The notes below the pieces were generated by a model that was not told where the DNA came from, searched no databases, and saw only the letters and a program-made list of their open reading frames with translations. A program made the translations under genes and the position numbers. A DNA stretch of 64,000 bases, from contig VXIS01000221.1 in NCBI GenBank assembly GCA_008704415.1, positions 1 to 64,000 on the forward strand, given 5' to 3'. This DNA is from Sphaerosporella brunnea. Lineage: Eukaryota > Ascomycota > Pezizomycetes > Pezizales > Pyronemataceae. Below, in pieces: positions 30,240 to 41,506 of the stretch (positions are counted from its first letter, which is position 1; each line of letters starts with the position of its first letter).

Positions 30240-31000
30240 GCCCCAAACCCGGTATGGGGTGGCGCTACGGTTCGACCAAGGCCAACACGGACAGAAGGAA
30301 CGTGTGGCCGACCTGCAGAAGCTGTTCAGTCACCAGGCGCGGACAGGCCTTGGTGCTCTGCTGACTTCTGCCATCGGCCCCCTCATCTGCGAAGCCGGGG
30401 TCACTGATGCGGAGATTGTCCTGCAATGCAGACGCAGAAGGTTTGCTGCACGCCTCACCACAACGCCGGACAACAAGCCCGCGGGCACCGGCCTCAGGAA
30501 CGCAGCAACCGCCCTCACTTGTCAACCCGCGCAGGCCGCCGCTAGGACAAGAACTGCCTTACTCCGCTTCGTCTCCAAAAACGCCTTTGGTGAATACGCG
30601 TCCCAGCCAAAACCGAAACCGGCTACCATCATGAGCAATCTCGCCAATCCTATGCCTGGAGGCCTGGCGGCTATTGAACCAACCCAGCCAACAATGGCCG
30701 CCCTGATGGCCGCATGTCGCGAGTGCCCTGCTGACAATCCATTTGCGTTCTTTTTGGACGGATCACGGCTTGGAAGGTGGGCAATGCGGGTACGGCGCGG
30801 TCGCACGCACCAGCGCGACGATTGATGCATGGTGCCGCCAAGGTGGATACATAGGCGACAACAAAGTGCACTACGACGCGGAGCTTTTTGGCGTCGCCGC
30901 CGGCGTGGAGACGGCATCCGGAAGGACCCACGCCCGATCGCGACTTCGAACAAAGCAGTCTTCTGTCCCCGAATATATACTCCCCGGGCAACCCTGATTC
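30240..31000 (+). pseudogene. LINE fragment: end of reverse transcriptase and RNase H domain, frameshifted
   Basis: The first frame reads YGVALRFDQGQHGQKERV, LQKLFSHQARTGLGALL, TSAIGPLICEAGVTDAE and RRRRFAARL, the segment after the polymerase core in Tad-like LINEs. Further on NPFAFFLDGSRLG opens the RNase H domain (first Asp in LDGS). The reading then shifts to another frame near 30777: GGQCGYGAVART, then YIGDNKVHYDAELFGVAAG with the second RNase H acid in AEL. Truncated soon after by stops. A sister fragment lies at 11086-11400 and an RNase H end at 7215-7451. Confidence 0.65.
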
Positions 31001-31569
31001 CACTCCGCGTAACTCTTATCATGTCGGACGTGATCGCCTAACCCTCAACCATATGGTGACGCCTGCTAACAAGCTCTGCACGTAACAATCCCAGAAAAAC
31101 AAGAAGAAAAGCCAGTAACATATAGCGAAACAAGAAAACCCCGCCTCATAGTATCTCTCCTTCAACCTTTCTTTGCGTTCTTCGCTGGTTCCACCTCGAC
31201 ACTCCTCTCGATTGATTTAGAAGATACCCATTCGCAGCTGGCTATGAGGCGACCAAGGTATTTCAGAAAATAGTGTTTTTCCCACCAGGATACGCAACCA
31301 CCCAGCACTCAGGGCATGGTGCCCCTGATCGGATGCCTTGCCTTGCCATGACTGGCCATCCACCACACGGCCAAATTGCCAGCCTCGATAGTGCCGAGCA
31401 TTCCGCGGCTCCAATGGTCCCCCTCGCCAGGGAGTATGGTGACGACCGCCGGCGCCCCCAGCCCGCCCTCCATCGCTGCCCACGCCCTCCGCGTGGCTTC
31501 GAAATCACTCAAGAAATGGATGTTGAGGCTGTCCACCGCTGGGCCACCCGCATGAACGCCGTGCTGGTA
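31001..31569. other. No gene supported
   Basis: A plus-strand frame (31273-31680) is open but lacks motifs; it overlaps the copia remnant on the opposite strand and is probably fortuitous. Confidence 0.35.
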
Positions 31570-32620
31570 TCACAGGATTATCACGATGAGGTCGCCGCCC
31601 TGCCGATGAGGTATCCCCGGCAGCATCTCTCTGCCAAGGATCCCTCGCGGATCGTCCTGCCAGATGGGCCATTGATTTGACGATTGAAGTGTATATATCC
31701 TTCCGCGGTGGACTAGGTGTATCCACCAAGCCGCTTCAATCGATAAGGGCTGCGCAAGGATGTGTTTGCCGAGGAAAATGACGATTAGGAGGGAATCACT
31801 ATAGATGGCTGGTGGTTGAGTTGCCGGTGTGAGTCTCTCCACCGAGGTCTGTATCTGCGAAAGCCACAAGAGGGCTGTTATGTAAGCTGGGTGCAGAATT
31901 CGGCAGCGAGATGAGAGCGAGTTTGTCGGATGAAGTGGCTTTCAAGTAGCGGAATAGATGTGTGACGGCGGTCCAATGGTTTTCGTCTGGGTTAGACGAG
32001 TAGCGGCTAAGTGTTGTGGCTCCGTAGACGATATCTAGGCGGCATCCAACGGCAATATATAGGAGAATTCCAACCACCTGCCGGTATACAGACTGGTTCA
32101 CAGACTCCCCCGTTACTGCCACGCCGGGATGAGCTTCAGACCTTCTTCCAGCAGTCGTTCGCGCCGAATTGTTCGAGAACCTCTGCGATGTATACAGACT
32201 GGATGATGTAGGTGGTCCTCGTTTGCGGTCAAGTTGAATGTTAAGACACACATACTGGGAAGGCTCTCCTATTGGAATGCTGGCACCCTCAGGAGGTACG
32301 CTGCTGAATCGGTTGTTCAGAGCCGCACAAATTGAAATAAGCTTGTCGATGGTACTGGTGAGGATCATGATGTCGTCGGCGTATACTAGGACAACGATGC
32401 CATTACGAAGGAAAAGCCAGCGCGTGGCGACCGACGCTCTGAGGGCAAGGTGGTCCACCAGAAAATCATAGACGTTTTGAAATCAACCGCGCGCAGACTG
32501 CGTTGAGCCATGAAGAGGTTTTTGAACGCGGACAAGAAGGCGCTTCATGTTCCACGGGTCATTCCAGTTTTCTTCTGGCAGGCATAGGTACATCATTTGA
32601 TGCAGCGTGCTTCCTTAAAA
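31570..32620 (-). pseudogene. Ty1/copia reverse transcriptase-RNase H remnant
   Basis: The minus strand carries, in order, a degraded PLHGSTQSARG (usually LYGLKQS.R.W), a stop, then FLVDHLALRAS and the polymerase box VLVYADDIMILTST (YADD). Next come YRQVVGILLYIAVGCRLDIVY and SRYSSNPDENHWTAVTHLFR, typical of the copia segment between polymerase and RNase H, then VAFADTDLGG (RNase H start). A further frame below 31870 (IYSDSLL, HLVHRGRIYTLQSS) looks like the RNase H end. Several frame changes are present. No LTRs were identified. Confidence 0.75.
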
Positions 32621-32841
32621 GGCTGTGGGGCAGAAGAGAATGGTGACTAGCAGGTCACGCTGCGCCGCGAGGCCTAGGCAATGGCGGATAATTGCGGAAT
32701 TGACACCCAGGCAAGATATTGCATTCCCATCGAAATCTGGACCTTCGTTTTGAGTATAACGATTGAGCCATATACTTGGCATTCTCCCCCGAGGCTCCTA
32801 TTCAGTTTGTGCCAGCTCCGCGTCCTGGAAAGGCTACTCGC
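32621..32841. other. No gene supported
   Basis: May contain further degraded copia sequence on the minus strand, but nothing diagnostic can be read. Confidence 0.3.
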
Positions 32842-33175
32842 ATGAGAACCAACAAAACCGGTCCGAAGAATCTCAAGGCGGCCACTGTCAGAGCAGATTC
32901 CAAGAAGGCTGCCCAGGTACTGAAAGCTGCGACAGACTCGGACATCGTACCTGCCATTAATGGTGGAGTAAATGATTGACCGTTCTCAGGTTGCGGATCT
33001 GGTAGCTTCTGCAGAAACTGGTCCGGTGTCTCAGGAGGGTAGTCGCAGGATGCTCCGCTCATGCAAAGAGTTGGATAAATCCTACCAAGAAGCAGAAACA
33101 CAGCTGACGCGTGCCTTAACAGCGGCGATTAAAGCTGAGAAGGAAAGGCGAGCGGTCGCATACTTAGCCCGCTAA
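32842..33175 (+). pseudogene. Small helical protein split by a one-base frame change, function unknown
   Basis: From ATG at 32842 the frame reads MRTNKTGPKNLKAATVRA, KKAAQVLKAATDSDIVPAI and NGGVND, then stops at TGA. An overlapping frame (GTAAATGATTGACC) continues DRSQVADLVASAETGPVS, MLRSCKELDKSYQEAETQ and LTRALTAAIKAEKERRAVA to a TAA. Joined, this would give about 110 residues with a charged helical C-terminus. A 1-nt indel is the simplest explanation; a 47-bp intron ending TTCTGCAG is possible but puts the downstream part in a third frame. No family recognised. Confidence 0.4.
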
Positions 33176-33269
33176 AAGGGTTGCGGGACAAACATTCCAT
33201 TTCTTTGGGCATTATGATTTGCATTTCACTCCCCCTGCATTCTCTCTCCCCCTTCCATGCAAGTTCTCG

Positions 33270-33489
33270 TTTCTTCGCGGGCGATGGTTTGAACCCTCCC
33301 CCTGTCCATCCCGTGTTCCACCGTTTATTCGACGCTGACCAGCTGGATAATTTTGCAAGTTCTTAATTTTTTGACCACGATGGTTTGCACCCTCCCCCTC
33401 TTCCTTCCCATACCGTTTATTCGTCACTGACCAGCCGGATAGTCCTGCAAGTTTTCATTTCTTTGGCCGCAATGGTTGGCACCCTTCGG
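33270..33489 (+). repeat. Tandem repeat, two full units of 97 and 91 bp plus a partial third
   Basis: Units start at 33270, 33367 and 33458 and share CGATGGTTTG, CCCTCCCCCT, ACCGTTTATTCG, TGACCAGC-GGATA and GCAAGTT. Non-coding, directly upstream of the 43-bp periodic repeat. Confidence 0.75.
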
Positions 33490-33559
33490 GCACTGGCAGG
33501 ATGCAGGGGCGGGCCAGGGCAGGAGCGAACGGGGTGAGGGGACGAAAGCAGAATACACA

Positions 33560-33880
33560 AGATTCAGCTGTGTAAAACACCTCAAATATCCAGCTTGCAC
33601 TGAGTAAAAAAACCCAAGATATCCAGCTTGCACTGTGTGGAAACCCGACATATCCAGGTTTGATTGAGCAAAAACACCTGAGATATCCAGCCTGCACTGT
33701 GTAAAAAACCCAATATATCCAGCAAGGACGGGGTAAAAGAACCTGGGATATCCAGATTGCACCGTGTATTTCTGGCCAGCCTCGGCTGCTATGTACCCAG
33801 CGTCTGAGTATTTTACCCAAAAAACTGTGTAAAAACTGTGTAAAATCTGTGTACATTCTGAGTAGCTTAAGAGTTAAATC
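33560..33880 (+). repeat. Periodic repeat of about 43 bp (GATATCCAGCTTGCACTGTGTAAA-like units)
   Basis: Five to six imperfect units share the core GATATCCAG and end in TGTGTAAAA-ACCC. The array is followed by a GTGTATTTCTGGCCAGCCTCGGCTGC stretch and short TGTGTAAAA motifs. An inverted partner with the same order of parts is at 52216-52472, which suggests a dispersed element with repetitive ends. Confidence 0.75.
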
Positions 33881-35265
33881 TCGCCCGCTTAGGTACCTAG
33901 ATCGTCTGAGTACTATCTGAGTATCTTTACCCATACCGCGCGTGTACCACAGGGCATTAAGATTGACATTGCCACAGATCGCCCTACACGTTGTCATATA
34001 TATTCCGCACGAATGAATCGTGGCTTATTGCAATAGAAGATGGATCAATTCAGTGAATGTACCGTGGCGCAAAACAAGGAAACGCAGCAAAAGATACGCC
34101 ATTCCCGATCGTGGTCCTGAGCCCAAGGCCGAATGGAGAGGCCGAATGGCAAGGCCGAATGGCAAGGCAGAATGGCAAGGCCGAATGGCTCAGCTTCTTT
34201 GTTGTTATTTCAACATCACACAGCAACGAAAGCTGGAGCGGAATCCGACACGCAACACGGTGATGAGTGAGAACTGGTCTGGACAAATCAGTAGACCATG
34301 GAGGGCAGGGAAAGCCAATAAAAAGCGACGATGAAAAGGAACAACATGTAGAAGCTGCGGCGCCGGGACTTTACCACCCCTGCAGATCCCCGAGTCATGG
34401 GTCAGAAAGTGTGTCCATATCCGGCAAGGAATGCCCCTATCCAGATGAGCGTTGCGATTCCAGAGTCTGCATCATCACCGTTCTAAGAGTCCTGGGAAAT
34501 ATAGATTCACGAAAGGTACCCAGCTTGTACAATTTCTTTCCGACTAATGGTGGGCCGTTGACACACACTGCGTCGAAACGTTTTATCATCGTCGAGCCTG
34601 ACGCACAAATCCCTGCCTGAGTAATGTTTCTACAGTCGTTGTTTTCTTTCTCAGCATACTCTTTAAGCCAGGTGGCATCAAGACTGCTCATCCCGACTCG
34701 GGGTCGGCTTGATCATCAGACGACAGGTACTCCCGCAAGGTGATACGCCTGCTTTGACGAATTCCTCCTCGTTGGCGAGGCTAGTAGGCATGTCGGTATG
34801 TCTTTTTAGTGTGTTTGCACTAAGCAGCCTGCCCAACTGGCTGCTGCTCAAGCGAAGCATAAATCCTCCGCGATGTCAAACCTCTGGCGGGTACCATGCC
34901 AAACCAGGTGCACCCAACTTGCACTCTCATACGACCGATCAACGACACGACCCGGTGCTTCCACTTGTGCCGGCAGAGACCCATTAGCTGGCAGACAGAA
35001 AGATTCTTAGCTTGAGGCTCAGAACAATAAACGTCCCTTGCAAGTGAGCAGCAGTGCTGATACACAGATTCCTAGTCGCTGCGCTCAGGATATCCTCACA
35101 GCGCCACCACGCCCGCAGTCGACAGGGAGTGGCTGATGCTGGTATACCTGGAGGGCCCCCGCATCGATGGCGCGGGTGCCATCATGGCCTGAGTCGTTGC
35201 TTAATCACTTACGCAGCACGTTGCGTTGCAAATAATCGGATCAGGGAAAATAAAATATCCGCCGG
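33881..35265. other. No gene supported
   Basis: Apart from the 13-bp repeat at 34125, only short frames without motifs are visible. Confidence 0.4.
34125..34189 (+). repeat. 13-bp microsatellite-like tandem repeat, five units
   Basis: Five units of AAGGCCGAATGGC with single-base changes. It falls in an open frame (EWRGRMARPNGKAEW) that has no other support. Confidence 0.85.
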
Positions 35266-35664
35266 TTGCGACGAGATCAAACCCGTCAGGCAGCCTCTAT
35301 CAATTTTTCGGAGCCCAGAACGGACGTGTATTTGCCACCCAGTGCTGCCGGCTGTTCAACTGACCATCCAGGTGCGCGGCTGGTGCGCAAGCCTGCCCTT
35401 ATAACCGAACTTGTCAAGGCGCTGGGTCGGATCCACGCGGCGGGCGTCCTCTCCAGGGATGCCTTGCCCAGGAGTCTGCTGATCGACCAAGACGACCACG
35501 TCTGGTGGGTGGATTTTGGATCTGCGTCGACCACCGCCACACATCATGTCGGCAAGCGATACTTTGAGTCGGAGCAGTGGGCGGTGTGGGATTTGCTTGG
35601 GAATGATGTTGTTCCCGCCGCCCGCGAGGGGAGGACGCCGGAGCGGTGGATTATTGGCGGCTAG
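35266..35664 (+). pseudogene. Protein-kinase C-lobe fragment with altered catalytic residues
   Basis: The plus-strand frame reads ITELVKALGRIHAAGVL, then SRDALPRSLLIDQDDHVWW, then VDFGSA and YFESEQWAVWDLLG. Order and spacing match the catalytic loop (usually HRD....N) and the metal-binding DFG of fungal kinase-like phosphotransferases. Here the loop His is Ser and the Asn that binds metal is Ser, while Asp of DFG is kept. The N-lobe with its ATP-binding loop and Lys is absent upstream. The fragment ends at TAG 35662-35664. It is either a gene fragment moved here or a dead copy. Confidence 0.5.
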
Positions 35665-36889
35665 TCGGCTCACTGCTGGCCGTACCCATTCGCGCAGCCG
35701 ACAAATACTCCATCCCATCTGTGCTCTCACGATGCGCAGACGGAGGAAAGGAAATAGGGACAACAAACGCCGCGCGCGGGAGCGAATTACGGGAAAGCTG
35801 GACGGTGTCTGCCAGAGCGGTTGAAAAGGGGCTAGGTGCTGTCCGAACTACGATGCATTTGGCGGGGTGGGAGGACATCAAACAAACAGCAGTACGATGG
35901 TTTTGTCATATGATGGAGGAAGCGAAGGGAAGGAAGGGGAGAGGGTGGCTCATCGTGCTCACGCCGCGTTTCATGTCGGACTTGTGAATGGCCGGTGGGT
36001 GGGGCACGGTGGACGGTGGGCGGGGGGCTGGAGCGTCTGGCGGTATGGAAGTCGCGCGTTCAACCTGGAAGCCTGGTCCGTGATATTCCCAACCTGGCGA
36101 CGCATGCGACAGGGGAGCCGACATGGGAAGCAGGGGAGGCAAGCGGGGGGCGCAGAAGCAGAAGCGTGCGAGCGAAGTGGGGAGGCAAGGGAAGCGGCAG
36201 AGGAAGGGGCACATACATACCACCTAGCAACAAAAAACAAAGGCTTTTCAACGTGTGATGTCAGTCCTCGTGAAATATGGTTGCCGCCTTCAACACGCGC
36301 AGACTTGCGGCGGAATACAGCTCACTCGTCCTCCACGCGGCGAGCTCTTCACGGACCCTCTTGGTTTGGGCTTAAAGTCCAGCCACATTCACAGTACTAC
36401 TGCCTAGAGGCGGAGTAGGTTGCGGCCGGTGCTTCTCTCTCGCGTGTTTCCTGCTTTTCCTTCTTTTACTTGGCTGTGAGCCGGCGGCTTGGGTCAGGTG
36501 GTGACATTGACGAGAGTAGATACGTACCTCAGCTGGAAACGGGACGGGATTTGCCGCTTACCAAGGGAGTTGGATTTCGCAGCCACAATGTGAGAGACAG
36601 TCGATTATGCGGCAGGAAGTTGCCCGCCAACATGCTCGCCATCAATCAACCCATTCTCGTCATCATCATCATCAGTAGGATCATTGGCATTGGACATTAT
36701 CACCGTCGAGACTGTGGCCAAAACAGGCTTGTTGAAAAAATGCTGCGACGCCGACGGCTGAAGGGATCGCACAAACACACGGGTCTCACTTGGCAGCAGC
36801 CCACAATGTGTGAAAACACAGTTTATACGACCCACCCCCCCCCCCCCCGGCCAGTTGCTCTGGCTTCGGGGAAGTGAGAGCGGGGCTGT
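35665..36889. other. No gene supported; poly-C run at the end
   Basis: The plus-strand frame 35867-36418 is long (183 codons) because of a purine-rich run and has no domain. A run of 15 C residues occurs near 36835. Confidence 0.35.
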
Positions 36890-37130
36890 GGTCGACATGA
36901 GCCCGTCGGTAGGTAGGCTTGGGTCGGCTCCTCTAATTCTCGCGGGGCTCGAGCTGCTCTACACCGGGCTCTCGAGCCATCCAATTGTTTTGCACACAAA
37001 TCAGGGGGCACAGGTCATACTAGCACGGGGATGTATGTACACGGTATATAGATGTGATATCGGTACAGATCACTCTCGGGAGGTACGGCAGCTGAATCTG
37101 CAACCCTCTCCGGGACGTCGTGGTTCCCGT
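36890..37130 (-). mobile_element. Degraded hAT-3 end
   Basis: GACATGAGCCCGTCGGTAGG, GGCTTGGGTCGGCTC and CGAGCCATCC follow the layout of the left end of the element at 16798. Near 37088, GGCAGCTGAATCTGC with CTCTCCGGGACGTCGTGGT matches CGGCAGCTGAATCTGCCCCC and GGGGCGTCATGGT inside that element (near 17008). No target duplication remains visible. Confidence 0.5.
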
Positions 37131-38785
37131 GAATGAATCTCTACCGTATCCGTCGGCCAAAGAGCACCTGCATCTATATATAGTTGTAGCTTCCATAATC
37201 CCGCAAGCCTTCGTCGGTCATCATTCATACTCCTTCCTACCGTAGTTTTTTTTTGGTGTGATATTTTGGCCGCGGAGGGTTACGATTGAGCGAGTGCATA
37301 AACCGTGAGTCGGGAGCAGAACCCCACGCACGCACTGGCATCCCCCGCCTTTGTGACCGCAACTGCCTGTAGATTCTTCAAAAAAAAACCATGGATGAGA
37401 CAGGAAGGAATAAGCCTTGAAGTCGCAACTAGCTGTGAAACATCAAATGCGCGCGAGTCACTTTTTGTGGCCACCACCGGCCGCACCCCCCCCCCCCCCC
37501 AAATGAATCAAGAACTCTGAGCACCTCCCAGTGACATTGTGGTGAGCCACATACACACTCCACCGGGATGCAGTTTCCGCCCTCTTTCACTCGAGGCCAC
37601 TCCTTTATGTTCAGTGCCTAGATGCCTTGAAGCATCAACTCGCCTCCTTCCCTCAGCCTCGCTGCGGCTTCTTGGCGCGGGCACAGGCCGCCCTCCTAAA
37701 GGCGGGCTTTCTCAAATTAGCCATACTGTGGCTCTATCTCACAATCGAGGCCGCACAGACGTCGAGTTGGTTTGATTAAAAGGGTCACGGTGGTGTCGCA
37801 TGATGCGGCTGTCGGGCCCTGCAGTCGGCAGATCACCGCGGATCACAGCAGATCACTTGCTATGAAAACCTGGAAAACCGATGTTTCACGTTTAAACTAT
37901 CTAGCACTATATGTACAGCGATTTGGGGAACATCGCAATGAGGGAGAAGGCGAAAGCAAACGCGACCGCGAATGCGAGGGATGGGTACCTCGCGATCCGC
38001 AAGCTGGGCCCGCGAAGGTCAACGTGAACGGCCATTAGTTCCGCTATAACGAGGCGATGGATGGAATACACCGGCGAAGAAGGATCATTGGCCTTGAGGT
38101 TTTGGAGGAAAAAGGGTTCTGGATAATGTCGATGAAATTAAGTCACCGGAGAACGATGATGAGCTATTGGATGTGGATGTACTGCCACGCGGAGGATGCC
38201 GGGCGCGGTGGGCAGCAGTGACGGAGGGGTTAGGGTCATTGGGGAGATATGGCATACATGTCAGCGTGATCACTCGGACTCTGTATGTCATAACAGCTAT
38301 GTGCATCTGCCAACCTCTGTCTGCCATTAAAGTACGTGGTGGGCAGTATATCGTGCAGATGGGTGCGGCTGCCCGTGGGGAACAGTGAATCGGTCGGGCG
38401 CTGCAACCGTGATGCAGCATCTGTGGGGCGGTGGTGGTGAGAAAACAGGTGTGATGCGTAAGTGCGCGGTACAGATATGCAGCAAGTCCGGTGCCACGCG
38501 GGGAGCAGCGGCGACTTCATGAGGAGAGTGACGGAATGTGGCGCAGAGATGAGGTTCCAACTGCATCGATTGAGCTAATGATACCGAGGGAGCCTGAACA
38601 ACAGCTGCAGCAATACCTCACCAGCTCAAGAGCGGCGGCGGCGCGATATTCCCTCCGGCTCTACATCGTTGCGGGTCTACGCCTCCCTGGCCGTCCCTAC
38701 TCCTTTGTCCACGCAAACCCCACGACTAGCCTACCTGCCACGGCCGACTCTGCTAGACGGCGGCCAGCTGTTTGATAACGTTGAA
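37131..38785. other. No gene supported
   Basis: A second poly-C run of 14 lies near 37487. Frames up to 111 codons exist (for example minus 38085-38420) but none is convincing. Confidence 0.35.
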
Positions 38786-38789
38786 GTCG

Positions 38790-39060
38790 TAATGGCAACG
38801 ATGCGGTAAATGTAGCGGTAAATGTAGCAATGCTGGCGGTAAAGTGAACGAAGCTAAGGCGATCAAGGCGGTGGTAACATGAACGGTAGTGATGTTGCTG
38901 CGGTAAACACGGTGATTTGACGGAGGTAAAGGTGTCGATGTTACAGAAGCAAAGACCGCGATACGATATGGCAGCAGTAGTGGCGGATAATGCAGCGATA
39001 AAGGTGACGATGCCGCAGCGGTAAAGTCTGCGATGTGGCGGCTATGGACCCTGTGTTTCG
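38790..39060 (+). repeat. GCGGTAAA-rich cryptic repeat
   Basis: The octamer GCGGTAAA or a one-base variant recurs at least eight times, mixed with GCGAT and GATGT motifs, without strict period. The plus strand is strongly purine-biased. Non-coding as far as can be seen. Confidence 0.6.
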
Positions 39061-39119
39061 CGATCAGCCAAATGCTGACGTCAAATCAAACTACTAGACG
39101 TAGATCAATGCACGTGCGA

Positions 39120-39640
39120 GCTGACGGTGCGAGATGAGAGAACGCCAGCTCGAAGGATGTAGACCGGCGGGGCTGGGAGCGGAGGATTTGAGATCGGAAA
39201 ACGCAAGCTGGCAAGGCGCAGATGTGCGGGCATCTGAGCGGAGAGACATTCGATCCGAGATTGCAAGCGTCGAGGGCGTAGATCGGTGAGCGGGAGCGGA
39301 CACCACGAAACGGCAGAACACAAACAAACTAACAACCGGTAAGAACTATCAATCATATGAACACCAGCCCCCATGGTGGGAACGAGGCAGGTTCACACGT
39401 ACAGGCTGTGGGAGCGTGGGTGCCCAGGATGTGAGGAGAAAGAAAGCCAGCTCGGAGGTCGTAGACCGGCGGGCGGGAGTGGATGCAGATGAGAAAAACG
39501 AAAGCTTGGAGGCCGTCGAGCGGCGTAGGATCTGAGCTGCTGGGACAACGCAAGCTCAGAGCAGGTACATCGGCGGGCGGGATGTGTGCTCGGATAACGC
39601 AATCACGGAGGAGGTAGATCGACGAGCATTGGGGCTCGGA
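39120..39640 (+). repeat. Degenerate minisatellite, about 60-bp units in two blocks
   Basis: Units share GATCTGAGA-AACGCAAGCT, GAGG-CGTAGATCGGCGGG and CGGGAGCGGA. Three to four units lie at 39120-39305 and three to four at 39430-39630, separated by about 120 bp of unrelated sequence. On the minus strand each unit reads like RPPVYDLRAGFLS, so an origin in a repetitive protein is possible. Confidence 0.65.
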
Positions 39641-40134
39641 AGACATAAGACCTATGATCAAGAGTATCCAATTCACCCCTACCCGTAGTCGCACGCGACA
39701 ATGGGAAACAACCTGGGTTCGCCTCGCTGGACTGGCAAGAGGCCGGCTCGCAGCCACCCCGGAACCGTCGTCCGCGGTTCAGGAAAACACGGGGGAAGAC
39801 ACAGGGTCCATTCACGTCGATGTGTCCGGTTATACAGGCATGGACATCGCCTGGAATGGTTCTAAATTCAGATTCACATACGGTGGCTCGACATAACGGA
39901 TGTATCTTTAAAGATGTACGTACAGCGAGGGCTGAGGAAGGTCGCCTGGAAATGATGATAGTTGTATCATAATGTAGAAGGAGGGAGAGGGCCTTCATGC
40001 ACGGGTCTGGGAAAACAAATTGGTGGCGGGTGCATGATTATTGATACCTACATAGCAGCGCTGTTCCGATAGCTCAGTGACAGCAGAATAAACAAATCAA
40101 TTTTGTCTTGCCGTGCACAATGTCGATTCGGCGC

Positions 40135-40806
40135 TTATGAATACAGTTCCCCATCATCGGGCTCAGCGCATCTCAATACCTGGTTCCAAGCCCTGCAATT
40201 TCCACAATATCTCTGCGCAGCTAAAGAGGCTACTGGAGACCCCTCGGCTTCCACGGGTCTGTGACTACAAACACCAACTGTGTGAACACAACACAGCACA
40301 GAACGCTGGAAGGGAACGCACTTACCAGTCCAATCAACTTCGCAGGGCATATATCGGGGACTTAGAAAACGTTTAAGATGTACGATGCGGATACGTATCA
40401 TCGAAGCCTCACAATCAGCCAGGGAAGCAACAGAGTCCGCCAGAGTCTCCTCAACCGCAAACCAATCAACACGCTCTTCCTGGTCATCGACGTTATGTCG
40501 CAGCCTCATCGCAGCCAGCCAAACAAGATGTTGAAATCTTGCTCTGACCTGGTGGCGACGCACCATCTCCGCCTCGATCTTCAACAGCGCCAGCCGCTCA
40601 AGAGCTACCCGACTCATCAGCGCTGTCTTGTGGGCTGTCCAAATACGGAATATCGTCGCACTCGCATGCCGAAAGCGCCGGACGTGCGTGTCTATGGCCG
40701 TGCCGATGTAGTCTTCCTCTCCGTGCATCACCGCTGCGACGATGGAGAGGAGTATTTCCACTGGGAGCGTTTCGAGGGGCGTTGTTGTGGTGGTGTTGAG
40801 AGGCAT
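40135..40806 (-). CDS. Possible F-box-type protein
   Basis: From ATG at 40806 the minus strand reads MPLNTTTTTPLETLPVEI-LLSIVAAV, where LPVEILLSIV has the spacing of an F-box start, followed by helical sequence with ARFQHLVWLAAMRLRHNV and SVASLADCEASMIRIRIV. F-box proteins recruit substrates to SCF ubiquitin ligases. A 48-bp intron is likely at 40278-40325 (donor GTAAGT, acceptor CACACAG). Because its length is a multiple of three and it has no stop, the frame is the same with or without it. The predicted end reads RYCGNCRAW and DDGELYS, then TAA. At 208-223 residues it is short for this class in agarics and may be truncated. Confidence 0.5.
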   Translation of the reverse strand: MPLNTTTTTPLETLPVEILLSIVAAVMHGEEDYIGTAIDTHVRRFRHASATIFRIWTAHKTALMSRVALERLALLKIEAEMVRRHQVRARFQHLVWLAAMRLRHNVDDQEERVDWFAVEETLADSVASLADCEASMIRIRIVHLKRFLSPRYMPCEVDWTGKCVPFQRSVLCCVHTVGVCSHRPVEAEGSPVASLAAQRYCGNCRAWNQVLRCAEPDDGELYS

Positions 40807-41494
40807 GCTGGAAGATATGTTGGTTGTTGATGGACTGGCAGATATGGGGTTTTGCGCATGGCATGGAGCTGGTTAGGGCTGCGCTCCCCATTGGGGATTT
40901 GGGTCGGGATTTGTACCCGACTGTTTGGGGGGGTGGAATTGTACCGGACTGTCGCGAGGGTAGGGTGCACATCCACTGACTGTCGCGGCACAGCATCCAT
41001 CACTCTCACTGTCAATGCAGCTTGTCTTCTGTCCCCAAAACACGCAGTGTCAGCACACCGTATCATGCCCGGCCGCTACTAACATCTAACTACCACTACC
41101 AGGGAGCATATGGGTCCGTGACCACTATGTCATAAGTTGTCTGGCCTCGGGAGGACGCAAAGCGCAAGCCACGATCCGCTGGCTCCTGTCTACCGCCTTG
41201 CTAGATTATATACCTGGAACGAGACCACATGCGCGTGAAGATGTTAGTATTCTCATTCCGAGTGGCAAAGATCCGTCGCGTGCGCTATTTGCGTCCCATC
41301 CGTTCTCGCGAGAATTCGCTGGGTTGCTGATGCAGAAAGATGTACGGGATGGTGCATCATCATTTTCACACCCGACAAAACCTTTCAACCTCACCACGCC
41401 ACCCTGCCGACTGCGATTATGCCGCACGACGCTAAGCTAGCCCAGCGCGAAACGAGCGCAAGCGCCAGGCGGCTCGCCCCGCCGGGTGTTGGGG
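40807..41494. other. No gene supported
   Basis: No further exon of the F-box-like gene was seen. Frames are short on both strands. Confidence 0.35.
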
Positions 41495-41506
41495 TTAGGG
41501 TTAGGG
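41495..41506. repeat. Interstitial telomere-like repeat, two TTAGGG units
   Basis: TTAGGGTTAGGG preceded by GGTGTTGGGG, i.e. a G-rich degenerate unit in front of two exact ones. Confidence 0.75.

Noticed and set aside
35867..36418. A 183-codon plus-strand open frame
   Set aside because: The frame follows from a purine-rich tract that removes stops; the other strand is equally open and no motif is present.
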